The notes: generated by a model from the sequence alone, not told the origin. A stretch of DNA of 64,000 nucleotides from Campylobacter lanienae NCTC 13004 (GCF_002139935.1 NZ_CP015578.1:496001-560000), one strand, 5' to 3'; positions 24,410-33,172 are shown, counted from the first letter of the stretch. Made by a program: numbers and translations.

Positions 24410-25759
24410 TTAAGCTTTAGCATGTATCATGGCTTGCATAACCATAGGCTTCATTAAATATACCTTAACAGCCCAGTTTAGCCAACTTTCTCTTGTAGAA
24501 CCCATACATTCTAATGTCGGTGCAGCTCCTTTATAATTAAACTCAACCATAACAGCCTTACCATATCTAGTAAGTAGCGGACAAGCTGTATAGCCATCGA
24601 ATTTAGCCTCTAAAGGTTTATTTTTTAAGTGAGATAATATATTTGCACCTACAACTGGATATTGTTTGCGTATACTTGCTCCTGTTTTGCCTTTTGGTAC
24701 TCCAGCGCAATCTCCTAGTGCAAATATATTTGGATATTTTTTGTGTTGTAATGTATATTGATCAACATCAACCCAATTGCCAGCTACATCGCCTTTGCTT
24801 GTGTTTAAACCAGCTTGAGTTATAAAATCAGCACTTTTCATTCTAGGCACTACAAATAGATAATCATATGGTATTTCTACTCTCTCTTTTGCTATTTTTT
24901 GTATTGAGTCTTGAGTATAAGGCATTAGTTTGTCAAATTTAGCTATTTGATTTATAGTATCAACTTCTACTAAAAGGTGGCGTGTTTTATACTCCATATC
25001 TCTTTGTATATACATTTGTTCAATCATCTTAGCGTGTAATGGGCTTGAGAGCATATTTGCACTACCTGTACATAGTATAGTTTTTAAAGATTTTTGGTTA
25101 TTTTTTTGACCTAAATCATTTAATAGCATATTTACCTTTTTATTTGCTCCACCGCATTTTGATGGTGTATTTGGCTCGGCAAATAGAGCATTACCACCAT
25201 TTTTAACCAATTCTTGAATAAATTTATTTGATTTTGTTGCTCCATTTGGAGTATATATACTAGTAATTTTAGAGTTAGGATCTTCTATAATATCAGCATT
25301 TAAACCTTTTACACTTTGAAAATCATAATACACCCCAGTAGAGATTATTAAATAATCATATTTATAGATATTGCCATCATTTGTTGTAAGTGAATTATTG
25401 TTTGGATCTACACTTTGTACATTTTGTTTTATCCATTTTACTTTTTCATTTATTAGATCTGCTTTATCATATTTTGTATCTTTGGTAGTATAAACACCAG
25501 CAGCAATTAATGTAAATCCAGGCTCATAATGCATTGTTTGATTTGCATCATATAAGGTAACATTTGCTTTTGGCATTATATCTATTAGATGAGCACTCAT
25601 TGTGATACCGCCAAGTCCAGCTCCTATGATAGCTATATTTGGAGATAAATCACTTGCAGCTTTGGCTTGTGTAGGTATAGTAACAGAAGTAGCTGCTAAG
25701 GCAGAACCTAAGGTAAATATTTTTAGAGCGTCTCTGCGGGATTTTTGAATTTCATTCAT
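24410..25759 (-). CDS. Tat-exported sulfide:quinone oxidoreductase-like flavoprotein
   Basis: This 449-residue FAD protein resembles type II sulfide:quinone oxidoreductases. A twin-arginine signal (SRRDALKIF at 7-15, then a hydrophobic stretch to AKA) predicts periplasmic location. The FAD Rossmann motif GAGLGG is at 46-51, ALGDCAGVP near 347-355, and the two candidate redox cysteines are C202 (PSKCGGA) and C393 (YTACPL). It is divergent in sequence from soluble NADH dehydrogenases, which lack these cysteines. The upstream palindrome at 25813-25827 suggests control by the adjacent Crp/Fnr protein. The substrate (sulfide or polysulfide) is inferred from family. Confidence 0.85.
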   Translation of the reverse strand: MNEIQKSRRDALKIFTLGSALAATSVTIPTQAKAASDLSPNIAIIGAGLGGITMSAHLIDIMPKANVTLYDANQTMHYEPGFTLIAAGVYTTKDTKYDKADLINEKVKWIKQNVQSVDPNNNSLTTNDGNIYKYDYLIISTGVYYDFQSVKGLNADIIEDPNSKITSIYTPNGATKSNKFIQELVKNGGNALFAEPNTPSKCGGANKKVNMLLNDLGQKNNQKSLKTILCTGSANMLSSPLHAKMIEQMYIQRDMEYKTRHLLVEVDTINQIAKFDKLMPYTQDSIQKIAKERVEIPYDYLFVVPRMKSADFITQAGLNTSKGDVAGNWVDVDQYTLQHKKYPNIFALGDCAGVPKGKTGASIRKQYPVVGANILSHLKNKPLEAKFDGYTACPLLTRYGKAVMVEFNYKGAAPTLECMGSTRESWLNWAVKVYLMKPMVMQAMIHAKA

Positions 25760-25812
25760 AATATATCCTTTATTAGGGAATAGATATTATGATTATATAT
25801 AGATTTTCTATT

Positions 25813-25827
25813 TTTATCAGTGATAAA
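25813..25827. promoter_or_regulatory. Crp/Fnr-type operator of the SQR-like gene
   Basis: TTTATCAGTGATAAA is a perfect palindrome with 7-base arms around one central base. Its centre (25820) is 23 bases upstream of the first base of a minus-strand TATAAT box (25797-25792). The second copy at 26483-26497 has the same spacing to its own -10 box. Confidence 0.7.
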
Positions 25828-25838
25828 GTCACAAAAGA

Positions 25839-26474
25839 TTATAAATTTAAAATAATTATTTTCCCACGCTCTAATTTTATTAGATTCTCTTTTTCTATAT
25901 CTTTTAAAATTCTTGATACCACCTCTCTTGCAGTACCTAAATGGCTAGCAAGTATTTCGTGGGTAATTTGAATTTGATTATTTGTAGCATTTTGTTTAAG
26001 AAAATCAATAATCCTTTGTGTAATTGGCGTAAATAGAGCTTGTGTCATAACTTTAATAGCGCTAGCTAATCTTATGGATAAAAGCTCTACTACAAAAGAT
26101 GCTATTGATGGGTATTTATCTTTTAATACTGAAAAGTAACTAGAGTGTAATAATAGTATTTTTGTATCTTTATTGGCTTGTAAATTTAATTCAAGTTGCA
26201 AATTATCAGTCATACAATTAGCACAAAGAATGCATTCATCTCCAGAGTTAAGATTAAATACTGTTATTTCTTTTCCTGTTGTAGATATTGCATATGCTCT
26301 TAAATTCCCTTTTAATACATATATAAAACCTTGACAGCTATTTTTATCGACTATTACATCATCACCTTTTTTAAATTCCATTATTTTAACATTTGAACTA
26401 ACGGTATCTAAATCTTCTTTAGACAAATTAAATTTTTTAAATTTATCTATAAATTGCTCTATATCTTTTTTCAT
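25839..26474 (-). CDS. Crp/Fnr-family transcriptional regulator, cysteine-rich
   Basis: This 211-residue protein has an N-terminal cyclic-nucleotide-binding-like beta-roll, a long dimerisation helix and a C-terminal winged helix-turn-helix (ITHEILASHLGTAREVVSRILK). A cluster C81, C84, C87 with C47 could bind an iron-sulfur cluster or sense sulfur or redox state, though the spacing is not that of Fnr. It lies between the SQR-like gene and the divergent Fe-S operon and is probably their regulator; palindromes occur on both sides, and one overlaps its own leader. Confidence 0.88.
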   Translation of the reverse strand: MKKDIEQFIDKFKKFNLSKEDLDTVSSNVKIMEFKKGDDVIVDKNSCQGFIYVLKGNLRAYAISTTGKEITVFNLNSGDECILCANCMTDNLQLELNLQANKDTKILLLHSSYFSVLKDKYPSIASFVVELLSIRLASAIKVMTQALFTPITQRIIDFLKQNATNNQIQITHEILASHLGTAREVVSRILKDIEKENLIKLERGKIIILNL

Positions 26475-26482
26475 TTGGTAAC

Positions 26483-26497
26483 TTTATCACTGAAAAT
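26483..26497. promoter_or_regulatory. Crp/Fnr-type operator in the regulator/Fe-S divergent region
   Basis: TTTATCACTGAAAAT matches the 25813-25827 palindrome in 13 of 15 positions on the opposite orientation. Its centre (26490) is 23 bases upstream of the TATAAT at 26513-26518 that serves the Fe-S operon. It is only 8 bases upstream of the regulator's own start codon, allowing autoregulation. Confidence 0.65.
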
Positions 26498-26547
26498 TTG
26501 CATTATTATAGCTATAATTCTTTAAAAATATATAAGGATATAAGAAG

Positions 26548-27489
26548 ATGAATAGGCGTAATTTTTTAAAATTTACCCTTATAACTAGTGCTACACCGCT
26601 TTTAGCTGATCAAGAAATATCAAAGCAGAATTCTCAGATGATGAGTATAATAGATCTTGATTTATGCGATGGGTGCGAAGGTTTTGAAGTACCAAAATGT
26701 ATAATTGCTTGCAAAACACATAATAAAGATAAATTCCCAGATCCTAAAAAGCCTATAATGAATTATTGGCCTCAAAAAAAATATGAAGATTATAGTGATA
26801 AAAAAGATATTATAGATAGATTAACCCCATATAATTGGACATATGTTCAAAAGATAGAGATAAATGGTAAAAAGATAAATATACCAAGACGCTGTATGCA
26901 TTGTGATAACCCTCCATGCCAAAAATTATGCCCTTTTGGCGTTATAAGCAAAGATAAATATGGAGCTGTAGATATTGATAAGGATTTTTGCTTTGGCGGT
27001 GCTAAATGTAGAGATGCTTGTCCGTGGCAGATACCGCAGCGTCAAGCTGGAGTTGGATTATATTTAAATATAGCACCAAAATTAGCAGGTGGCGGTGTAA
27101 TGTATAAATGCGATATGTGTAAAGATCTGCTAAATAAAGGCGATAAGCCAGCATGTCAAAATCAATGTCCAAAAAAAGCTATAAAATTTGCTCCAAAAAA
27201 TGAGATAATGAGTATAGTAAATAAAGAAAACAGGCATATATATGGATTAAAAGAAAATGGTGGAACATCTACAATATATTTAAGTAGTGTAGATTTTGAA
27301 TCTATAAATGAAGCAATAACAAAAAAATATGAAAATTTAACAAATAAAATAGGCAGACCTCATATGGCTAGAGTAGATAGTCCATTACAAAAGAGCGAAA
27401 ATTTAGCTATGGCTGCAATGATTACTCCACTAGCTGCAATAGGTGCGGGAGCTATATCTGCTATAAAATGGAATAAAAAGGATAAATAA
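26548..27489 (+). CDS. Tat-exported four-cluster ferredoxin-like electron transfer subunit
   Basis: This 313-residue protein begins with a Tat signal (NRRNFLKF) and contains four cysteine groups typical of DMSO-reductase/NrfC-type subunits: CDGCEG..., CMHCDNPPCQKLCP, CFGGAKCRDACP and CDMC...CQNQCP, enough for up to four 4Fe-4S clusters. A C-terminal hydrophobic segment (AAMITPLAAIGAGAISAI) may anchor it beside the cytochrome b. Its stop overlaps the next start (TAATG). No molybdopterin catalytic subunit lies beside it, which is unusual. Confidence 0.88.
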   Translation: MNRRNFLKFTLITSATPLLADQEISKQNSQMMSIIDLDLCDGCEGFEVPKCIIACKTHNKDKFPDPKKPIMNYWPQKKYEDYSDKKDIIDRLTPYNWTYVQKIEINGKKINIPRRCMHCDNPPCQKLCPFGVISKDKYGAVDIDKDFCFGGAKCRDACPWQIPQRQAGVGLYLNIAPKLAGGGVMYKCDMCKDLLNKGDKPACQNQCPKKAIKFAPKNEIMSIVNKENRHIYGLKENGGTSTIYLSSVDFESINEAITKKYENLTNKIGRPHMARVDSPLQKSENLAMAAMITPLAAIGAGAISAIKWNKKDK

Positions 27490-28163
27490 TGAAAATATAT
27501 AGACAGAGTTTGCAAAATCGTATCATACATTGGGGAGTTGCTATATCTACTTTTGGACTTATTTTAACTGGTATATTTCAAATGCCAGTGGCTAAAAGAT
27601 ATGGCGTAGCAAATATATGGGAATGGAGTGGCGAGTATTTTGAAGGTCTAGTATTGCATTATATCTTTGCTATAGGGCTTATATTTTTTGGAGTTTATCA
27701 TATAGTTTATCATAGTTTAAAAAAAGAGTTTGATATCATACCTAAAAAAGGCGATATAAAAAATAGTTATTTAGTTATAAAATCTATGATAACAAAAGAT
27801 CAAGAACCACCAAACCAAAAATATCTACCAGAACAACGCTTAGCATATATAGCAATTGCTTTTACGCTTTTTATACTAGTATTTACAGGATTAATAAAAA
27901 CATATAAGAATTTATTAGGATTTGATATAGCAAATTGGGCATATTTTTGGGCGGCACAATTGCATAATTTGGGTATGATACTTATCATAATATTAATTAT
28001 TGCCCATTTAGCAGCCTTTATACCTAAAATTAATCGCTTTTTGCTTATATCAATGTTTAGTGGCAATGTAGATGCAAAATACACATTAAAGCGTCATCAA
28101 TTGTGGAGAGAGGGTATAAAAGAGGCTAATAAAATATTAAAAAATGGCAAGGATAAAAAATGA
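27489..28163 (+). CDS. membrane cytochrome b subunit (FdnI/PhsC-like)
   Basis: This 224-residue integral membrane protein has about four helices and histidines placed as haem ligands: NRIIHWG in helix 1, HYIFAIG and YHIVYH in helix 2, and HNLGM...AHLAAF in helix 4. This is the formate dehydrogenase/thiosulfate reductase cytochrome b pattern, which passes electrons between the Fe-S subunit and the quinone pool. It is translationally coupled to the genes on both sides. Confidence 0.87.
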   Translation: MKIYRQSLQNRIIHWGVAISTFGLILTGIFQMPVAKRYGVANIWEWSGEYFEGLVLHYIFAIGLIFFGVYHIVYHSLKKEFDIIPKKGDIKNSYLVIKSMITKDQEPPNQKYLPEQRLAYIAIAFTLFILVFTGLIKTYKNLLGFDIANWAYFWAAQLHNLGMILIIILIIAHLAAFIPKINRFLLISMFSGNVDAKYTLKRHQLWREGIKEANKILKNGKDKK

Positions 28164-29089
28164 GTAGAATAAGTAATTTTCCTATTATGTTTTTTGCCAT
28201 TATAATGGGATTTGGTGGGTTTAGTATGGCTATAAGAAAAGTCAGTGTAGTATTTGAAATTAATAGTTTATATTTTGATATATTTAAAATTATTACATCT
28301 GCTATTTTTTTATTGGTTGTATTGTTGTATGCTATTAAAATATTTATAAATATAGATGAGGTAAAAAGTGAATTTAATCATCAAATAAGATTAAATTTCT
28401 TTGGTGCGATACCTATATCTTTTTTAATTTTAGCCAATCTATGGCAAAAAAGTATTGTATATGAGTGGTTATTTTATAGTGGTTTAATATTGCAAACCTA
28501 TATAACTTTTAGGGTTATTGCATTTTGGATTAATAAGAATTTAGAGATCAAGCACTCCAATCCAGCTTGGTTTATACCAGTAGTAGGTAATTTAATAGTT
28601 GTTATATCATCAGATAAAAACTATGAATGGTTATGGTATTATTTTAGCATAGGGGTATTTTTTTGGATTATTTTATTTTCTATAATGTTTTATAGAATAT
28701 TATTTCATGAGCAGCTAGCGCAAAAATTTATGCCTACACTATTTATTATGATAGCTCCTCCAGCTGTTGGGTTTTTGGGATATTATAAGCTTGTAGGATT
28801 TGATGTTGCTGCTAATATTATGCTTAATCTTACTATATTTTTTAGTTTTATGGTGATTTATATGTATAAAAATTTTTTAAAACTTAAATTTTTCTTATCA
28901 TGGTGGGCGTTTATTTTTCCTAGTGCTGCAGCTTCTATAGCGATGTTAGAGGGTTATAATATTAATAACAACATAGCTTTTCTCTATATAGGAATGACTA
29001 TTTTTATCTTGCTTTGCGTGATGGTTATATATGTATCTTATCATACTGTAAAAAATATTATAGCAAAAAATATATGCGTAATGGAATGA
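28160..29089 (+). CDS. TDT/SLAC1-family transporter (TehA-like)
   Basis: This 309-residue protein has about ten hydrophobic helices with the N-terminal FPIMFFAIIMGFGGFSMA motif of the tellurite-resistance/dicarboxylate transporter family, which also includes plant SLAC1 anion channels and the fungal sulfite exporter Ssu1. ATGA overlap couples it to the cytochrome gene. Given the SQR-like neighbour, export of sulfite or another small anion is a reasonable inference, but the substrate cannot be read from sequence. Confidence 0.82.
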   Translation: MSRISNFPIMFFAIIMGFGGFSMAIRKVSVVFEINSLYFDIFKIITSAIFLLVVLLYAIKIFINIDEVKSEFNHQIRLNFFGAIPISFLILANLWQKSIVYEWLFYSGLILQTYITFRVIAFWINKNLEIKHSNPAWFIPVVGNLIVVISSDKNYEWLWYYFSIGVFFWIILFSIMFYRILFHEQLAQKFMPTLFIMIAPPAVGFLGYYKLVGFDVAANIMLNLTIFFSFMVIYMYKNFLKLKFFLSWWAFIFPSAAASIAMLEGYNINNNIAFLYIGMTIFILLCVMVIYVSYHTVKNIIAKNICVME

Positions 29090-29146
29090 TTAAAGAATTT
29101 TAAAGTATAATTAGCACTTTTTAATCAAAATTTCAAAAGGTATATA

Positions 29147-29296
29147 GTGTTTGAACTTATTGGCGAATCATTAAAATCAGCTGTAAATAAACTTAAATTT
29201 GTTGATGATGAAAAGGCTTTAAAAACGCATTAGAAACACTTAAAAAGTCGCTTTTAAAGGCTGATGTCTATCACAAGGTAACAAAAGAGCACGAAG
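29147..29296 (+). pseudogene. ffh: frameshifted 5' fragment of ffh (SRP GTPase)
   Basis: From GTG 29147 the frame encodes the Ffh N-domain start (MFELIGESLKSAVNKLKF, then DDEKALK). Loss of one A in a run then leads to a stop at 29231. Restoring one base continues NALETLKKSLLKADVYHKVTKE. A TATAAT near 29105 and AAAAGG before GTG show that the promoter and ribosome site came with it. The fragment then joins the duplicated end of the 172-residue protein gene. It fills the 260-base gap before the FUSC gene. Confidence 0.88.
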
Positions 29297-29300
29297 TCTC

Positions 29301-29655
29301 ACGCAAAGATTTAGAAAAATATGTCTTAGATAGATTAGTTCATGGCATATCATCTGATAAGTAGATCGCTTTGGGATATTATCTTATCTTGTTTTTTAGC
29401 TATCTCTAAGAGCAAAAATCTTATTTTGCTATCTTGACTTAAAATTCTATCTTCCATATTTTCATAGAAGTAGTATGGGAGTTTATTTACTCTTTTTTCT
29501 ATCATCTCAAATCTAGTTGAGATTATATTGATATCTGAAATCAACGCATCTTTGGTGGTGCTAATATCAGTTGAGTCGCTATATGCTTTTAGATTGCTAA
29601 GAAGCGAGCTGATATCGTGTAGGTTTTTATAAATCTCTAAATATCTTTTTAAGCC
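29301..29655. repeat. direct repeat, right copy (bracket of sulfur/redox block)
   Basis: This is the second copy of 23661-24020. It contains the last 21 codons of the 172-residue protein gene, now without its body, followed by the intact end of the FUSC gene. The cargo between the copies is about 5.3 kb. Confidence 0.93.
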
Positions 29656-31290
29656 TTTTCTTCTGTCGCTTTGGATTATTGTGTTATGATAATTGGTAAG
29701 GCTATTTGATATCGCATTTTGCTCTATTGTAAATCTGCCTTCGATAACGCTATTACTAAGATTTTTAAATTTAGGTAAAAGATTGATATAGCTATTACTA
29801 AGTTTGATCTCATTAGTATGGCGAAATAGGATAAAAGTGATACCAAATGAGACTATAAATCCTATCAAAATATCAATAATCCTAAGATAAACAAGATTTA
29901 TATCATTGCCTAAAATCAGATAATATACTATAGTAAAAGCACTCATAAAAGCCGCCATCTCATACATGGGCGGAAAGTTTTTAAAGTAAAATGCCAAAAA
30001 TATAAAAATCACACAAATTATGGTAAATACAAGATCATTTGTTATTAAATTCAATAAAATAGATGTAAAAACAACACCTATAATAGTGCCCTTGATATTG
30101 CCAATACCTGTGATTTTGGTCATATATGAGCTATCTTTGGTTATGCTTATTACGCCAATTGCGATCCAAACTCCATTATGGACATCGCCAAAACTAGCGA
30201 TGATTATAGCGATACTCACGCCAATAGCTAGGCGAAGTGAGTGCTGGATAGTTGGGTTATTTATCGTGATATCTTTAAATATCTCTTTTATACTTTTATG
30301 CTTTTTATACTCTAAAGCGATTTTATCCTCGCCACCAGCTTTTATAAGATTAAATTTAGAGTATAAAACCTCCAAAGATGCCTTAAAAATCCCATAATCA
30401 CTCTGCCTGATTAGATTTAGTGCGTCATCTTTGATTGTGAAATTTCTATCTACAAAGATATTTTTTAGCTCTATTAGGTTGTTTGTGATTTCGCTATTTA
30501 TCAAATTTAAGAGATTTTGATCTTTAATTGATTTAAAATATCTTTGCATTGAGACTAATATATGATAGATATCTTCTAATTTATATAGATAAAATATCGC
30601 TCTTGAGTGGTGGATGATGAGCCTTTCATCTTTGATAGTTGAGCTTTTGTTGGCAAATACCTTTTTTATATCGTTGATATTTTTGTCACATTGTTTGGCT
30701 AAATTTAGAAATTCCTTATCGCTACTTATATTTTGGTTCATTTGGATTAGATTATCTAGTATCATTGTAGCGGATCGTTTGGTAAATTTACCATAAGTCC
30801 CAAACCTAGTAAGCCTAAAAATTATAGCAATAATGCTACCCATCACAAAACCTTCTAATGAGCTTTGTAGATCCCAATTTGGTTGATTGGAGGTAATAAT
30901 ACTAAGGAGGCCGGTGGCATTGACTATCGTTAGAATTTTATTTAAATTTGAATTAAATAGTTTGCTAAATCCCACAAATATCATCCAAATAAGCGTAAAA
31001 AAGCAAAACAATAGATGAAATTTAAAAAGAGCACTAACAAACAAAACCGAGCAAATTCCAAGAATAATATATAGTAACAAATAGCCTATTTTAACCCTTA
31101 TATCTCCATTAAGCGAAGATAAGAAAAAGATAATCATAGATGAATTTGACGCATATATCATCCCAAAAAATCCACCCACATAATATCCCAAAAACCCGCA
31201 TATCAATATAGATATAGTGGCTTTTAGCGAGTAGCTTAGAGCAAACCAAGCCGGATCATAGCGGTTGAAAAATTTGATAAATTTATGCAT
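29350..31290 (-). CDS. FUSC-family inner-membrane protein
   Basis: This 646-residue protein has two hydrophobic blocks (about residues 20-160 and 350-490), each followed by a soluble helical region, the layout of FUSC/YccS-type proteins related to aromatic-acid efflux (AaeB). A function as an exporter is inferred from the family only. Its ATG overlaps the ftsL stop (TAATG), so it is in the rsmH-ftsL transcript. Its 3' end is the duplicated segment found again at 23710. Confidence 0.82.
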   Translation of the reverse strand: MHKFIKFFNRYDPAWFALSYSLKATISILICGFLGYYVGGFFGMIYASNSSMIIFFLSSLNGDIRVKIGYLLLYIILGICSVLFVSALFKFHLLFCFFTLIWMIFVGFSKLFNSNLNKILTIVNATGLLSIITSNQPNWDLQSSLEGFVMGSIIAIIFRLTRFGTYGKFTKRSATMILDNLIQMNQNISSDKEFLNLAKQCDKNINDIKKVFANKSSTIKDERLIIHHSRAIFYLYKLEDIYHILVSMQRYFKSIKDQNLLNLINSEITNNLIELKNIFVDRNFTIKDDALNLIRQSDYGIFKASLEVLYSKFNLIKAGGEDKIALEYKKHKSIKEIFKDITINNPTIQHSLRLAIGVSIAIIIASFGDVHNGVWIAIGVISITKDSSYMTKITGIGNIKGTIIGVVFTSILLNLITNDLVFTIICVIFIFLAFYFKNFPPMYEMAAFMSAFTIVYYLILGNDINLVYLRIIDILIGFIVSFGITFILFRHTNEIKLSNSYINLLPKFKNLSNSVIEGRFTIEQNAISNSLTNYHNTIIQSDRRKGLKRYLEIYKNLHDISSLLSNLKAYSDSTDISTTKDALISDINIISTRFEMIEKRVNKLPYYFYENMEDRILSQDSKIRFLLLEIAKKQDKIISQSDLLIR

Positions 31291-31571
31291 TAATCACTCA
31301 TATTATCAATTATTTGATTTTTATATCTTATGAATTCTAGATCTTTTTTTAGGAGTTTATGCTCTTCTTTTAATACATTTAATTTGCTTTTTAGCTCTGC
31401 GATATCCTTGCTTGTGTAGTAAATTTCATTGCTAAAATAAACTTTAGGCAGACTCAAAGCAAGGATTAAAAGCAAAATAGCATAGCCTGTTAGCAAGGAT
31501 TTGAAATTTAGATTATTTTCATTTTTTATCCTTTGGTTATTTTGTTGGAGTAAATTCTCTTTATCTGTCAT
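31290..31571 (-). CDS. ftsL: FtsL-like cell division protein
   Basis: This 93-residue bitopic protein has a short cytoplasmic N-terminus, one membrane helix (about 27-45) and a periplasmic coiled coil (KDIAELKSKLNVLKEEHKLLKKDL). Size, topology and its position directly after rsmH, with a 4-base overlap, fit FtsL of the divisome. FtsL is poorly conserved, so context carries much of the call. Confidence 0.8.
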   Translation of the reverse strand: MTDKENLLQQNNQRIKNENNLNFKSLLTGYAILLLILALSLPKVYFSNEIYYTSKDIAELKSKLNVLKEEHKLLKKDLEFIRYKNQIIDNMSD

Positions 31572-32497
31572 TTTGGCCTCTTAATCTCAAAAACTCTCAT
31601 CTTAGCGCAGCTCGCTCTTGAGTTTGATCTTATTTCGCTATTGGTTGGGGTGATTGGTTTTTTGGTTATGATTTTACCTATTGCGTGGTTGTTGCCGCAC
31701 TCACAGCGTAGGGCCGCAGCTGGGCAGATACAGCTTGATTGCCACTTTTTGAATTTATCCTTAACTATCCTATCTTCAAGTGAGTGAAAGCTGATAATTG
31801 CTACTTTGGCGTTATTGATTTGGGAATTTTGGATTGAATTTAATAGCTCTTTTAAGACATCAAGCTCTTTATTTACCTCAATTCTTATGGCTTGAAATAC
31901 CAAAGTAGCGATATTTATAGAGCGATTTTGTAAATTTGAGCTTCCTACTATTTGGCTTAACTCCTTACAAGAGTTTATCTGCTTAATATTTCTAGCGGTT
32001 ATTATTTTTTGGGCTATGCTTTTGGCATTTGGCAACTCGCCATACTCATAAAATATCCTTTGAAGCTCATCTTTAGTATAGTTATTTACTATGGTTTTAG
32101 CATCAAGTGGATTTGAGCTATCCATTCTCATATCCAAAGTATCGCTTTTAAGGCTAAATCCACGCTCATTAAGATCTAATTGAAGTGAGCTTACACCGAT
32201 ATCAGCTAGGATTCCTTTAATATCATTTTGCGGGATTTGGTTTATGATTTGGCTGAAGTTGCTTTTGTGAATTTCGATTCTATTTTTATAATTTTTAAAT
32301 TTATCTTGGCAATATTTAATAGACATATCATCTTGATCGCAAGCGATAATTTTGATATTTGGCAAGGCATCTAAAAGTGCTTTTGAATGGCCACCATAGC
32401 CTAAGGTACAATCTAATATCACGCCACTATCAATATCTTTAAATGTATCGATAACTTCTTGGAGCAAAACAGGAATATGAATAGAATCCAAAAGCAC
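31568..32497 (-). CDS. rsmH: 16S rRNA (cytosine1402-N4)-methyltransferase
   Basis: This 309-residue SAM-dependent methyltransferase (MraW) modifies C1402 in the ribosomal P site. The SAM motif DCTLGYGGHSKALL, the DIGVSSLQLD motif and the C-terminal ISFHSLEDRIVK are all present. It is the first gene of the minus-strand rsmH-ftsL-FUSC unit, divergent from the aldolase-like gene. Confidence 0.96.
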   Translation of the reverse strand: MLLDSIHIPVLLQEVIDTFKDIDSGVILDCTLGYGGHSKALLDALPNIKIIACDQDDMSIKYCQDKFKNYKNRIEIHKSNFSQIINQIPQNDIKGILADIGVSSLQLDLNERGFSLKSDTLDMRMDSSNPLDAKTIVNNYTKDELQRIFYEYGELPNAKSIAQKIITARNIKQINSCKELSQIVGSSNLQNRSINIATLVFQAIRIEVNKELDVLKELLNSIQNSQINNAKVAIISFHSLEDRIVKDKFKKWQSSCICPAAALRCECGNNHAIGKIITKKPITPTNSEIRSNSRASCAKMRVFEIKRPK

Positions 32498-32559
32498 ACC
32501 TTTGCTAAATTTAGCAAAAATTCTATCATAAATTTAATGAATAGAGCCTTATATTTTGG

Positions 32560-32565
32560 TATAAT
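32560..32565 (+). promoter_or_regulatory. -10 box for the aldolase-like gene
   Basis: A TATAAT preceded by TTTTGG, the common Campylobacter extended -10 context, lies 35 bases before the start at 32600. Confidence 0.5.
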
Positions 32566-32599
32566 TTAGTCAATTTTGTATAAGAAATTAGGAATAATT

Positions 32600-33172
32600 A
32601 TGAATATAGAATACTCAATAGGCGAGATCAAAAAGATATCTTCTTCTATGTTTAAAAAGAATTTTTTGGGGATTTTTCACGGCTCTATCTCTGCTAGAAT
32701 CGAACATAATCAATTTGTGATTAATAGAAAAGATGCGATTTTCGATGGTCTTAGAGATGAGGATTTAACCCTTTTATACTCTAAAAAAGATTATAGATGG
32801 AATGATGCTAGCATAGATGCAGATATACATCTAAATATATATAAAAGCATAGCTGAAGCGAAATATGTTTGCTATGCTATCCCGCCTTATATGACTGCTT
32901 ATAGCATTAATCACTCATTTTTTGAGCCTAAGGATTACTTTGGCTATATGAAATTTGGAAATATCTTTATATATGATCCAAAGAGATTTGATGACTGGTA
33001 TGAGCGTGCTCCATCTGAAATTTGCCGTTATATGATAGAAAAAAATACAAATGTTGTAGTTATTAAGGGCTATGGATTATACATATATGAGCGAACGGCT
33101 CATGATTTGGCTAAATCTATAGCTTTATTAGAAAATAGTTGTAAATTGTTAAATTTATCAAATGGATTTTAG
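32600..33172 (+). CDS. class II aldolase/adducin-like protein
   Basis: This 190-residue protein starts at ATG 32600 (MNIEYSIGEIKKISSSMF) after TAGGAATAATT. It resembles the class II aldolase/adducin fold (SMFKKNFLGIFHGSISARI, later VVVIKGYGLYIYERTAHDLAKSIALLE), but the canonical cluster of three zinc-binding histidines is not evident, so it may not be catalytic. It sits before the PpiD-like gene and ftsA-ftsZ, as in other Campylobacter. Confidence 0.75.
   Translation: MNIEYSIGEIKKISSSMFKKNFLGIFHGSISARIEHNQFVINRKDAIFDGLRDEDLTLLYSKKDYRWNDASIDADIHLNIYKSIAEAKYVCYAIPPYMTAYSINHSFFEPKDYFGYMKFGNIFIYDPKRFDDWYERAPSEICRYMIEKNTNVVVIKGYGLYIYERTAHDLAKSIALLENSCKLLNLSNGF

Noticed and set aside
24175-24420. 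Plus-strand open frame over the DUF2892 region
   Set aside because: It runs across a strong terminator and antisense to a well-supported small gene with its own ribosome site.
23661-29655. Insertion sequence or integrase-driven island
   Set aside because: No transposase, integrase, terminal inverted repeats or tRNA attachment site is seen; the repeats are pieces of resident genes.
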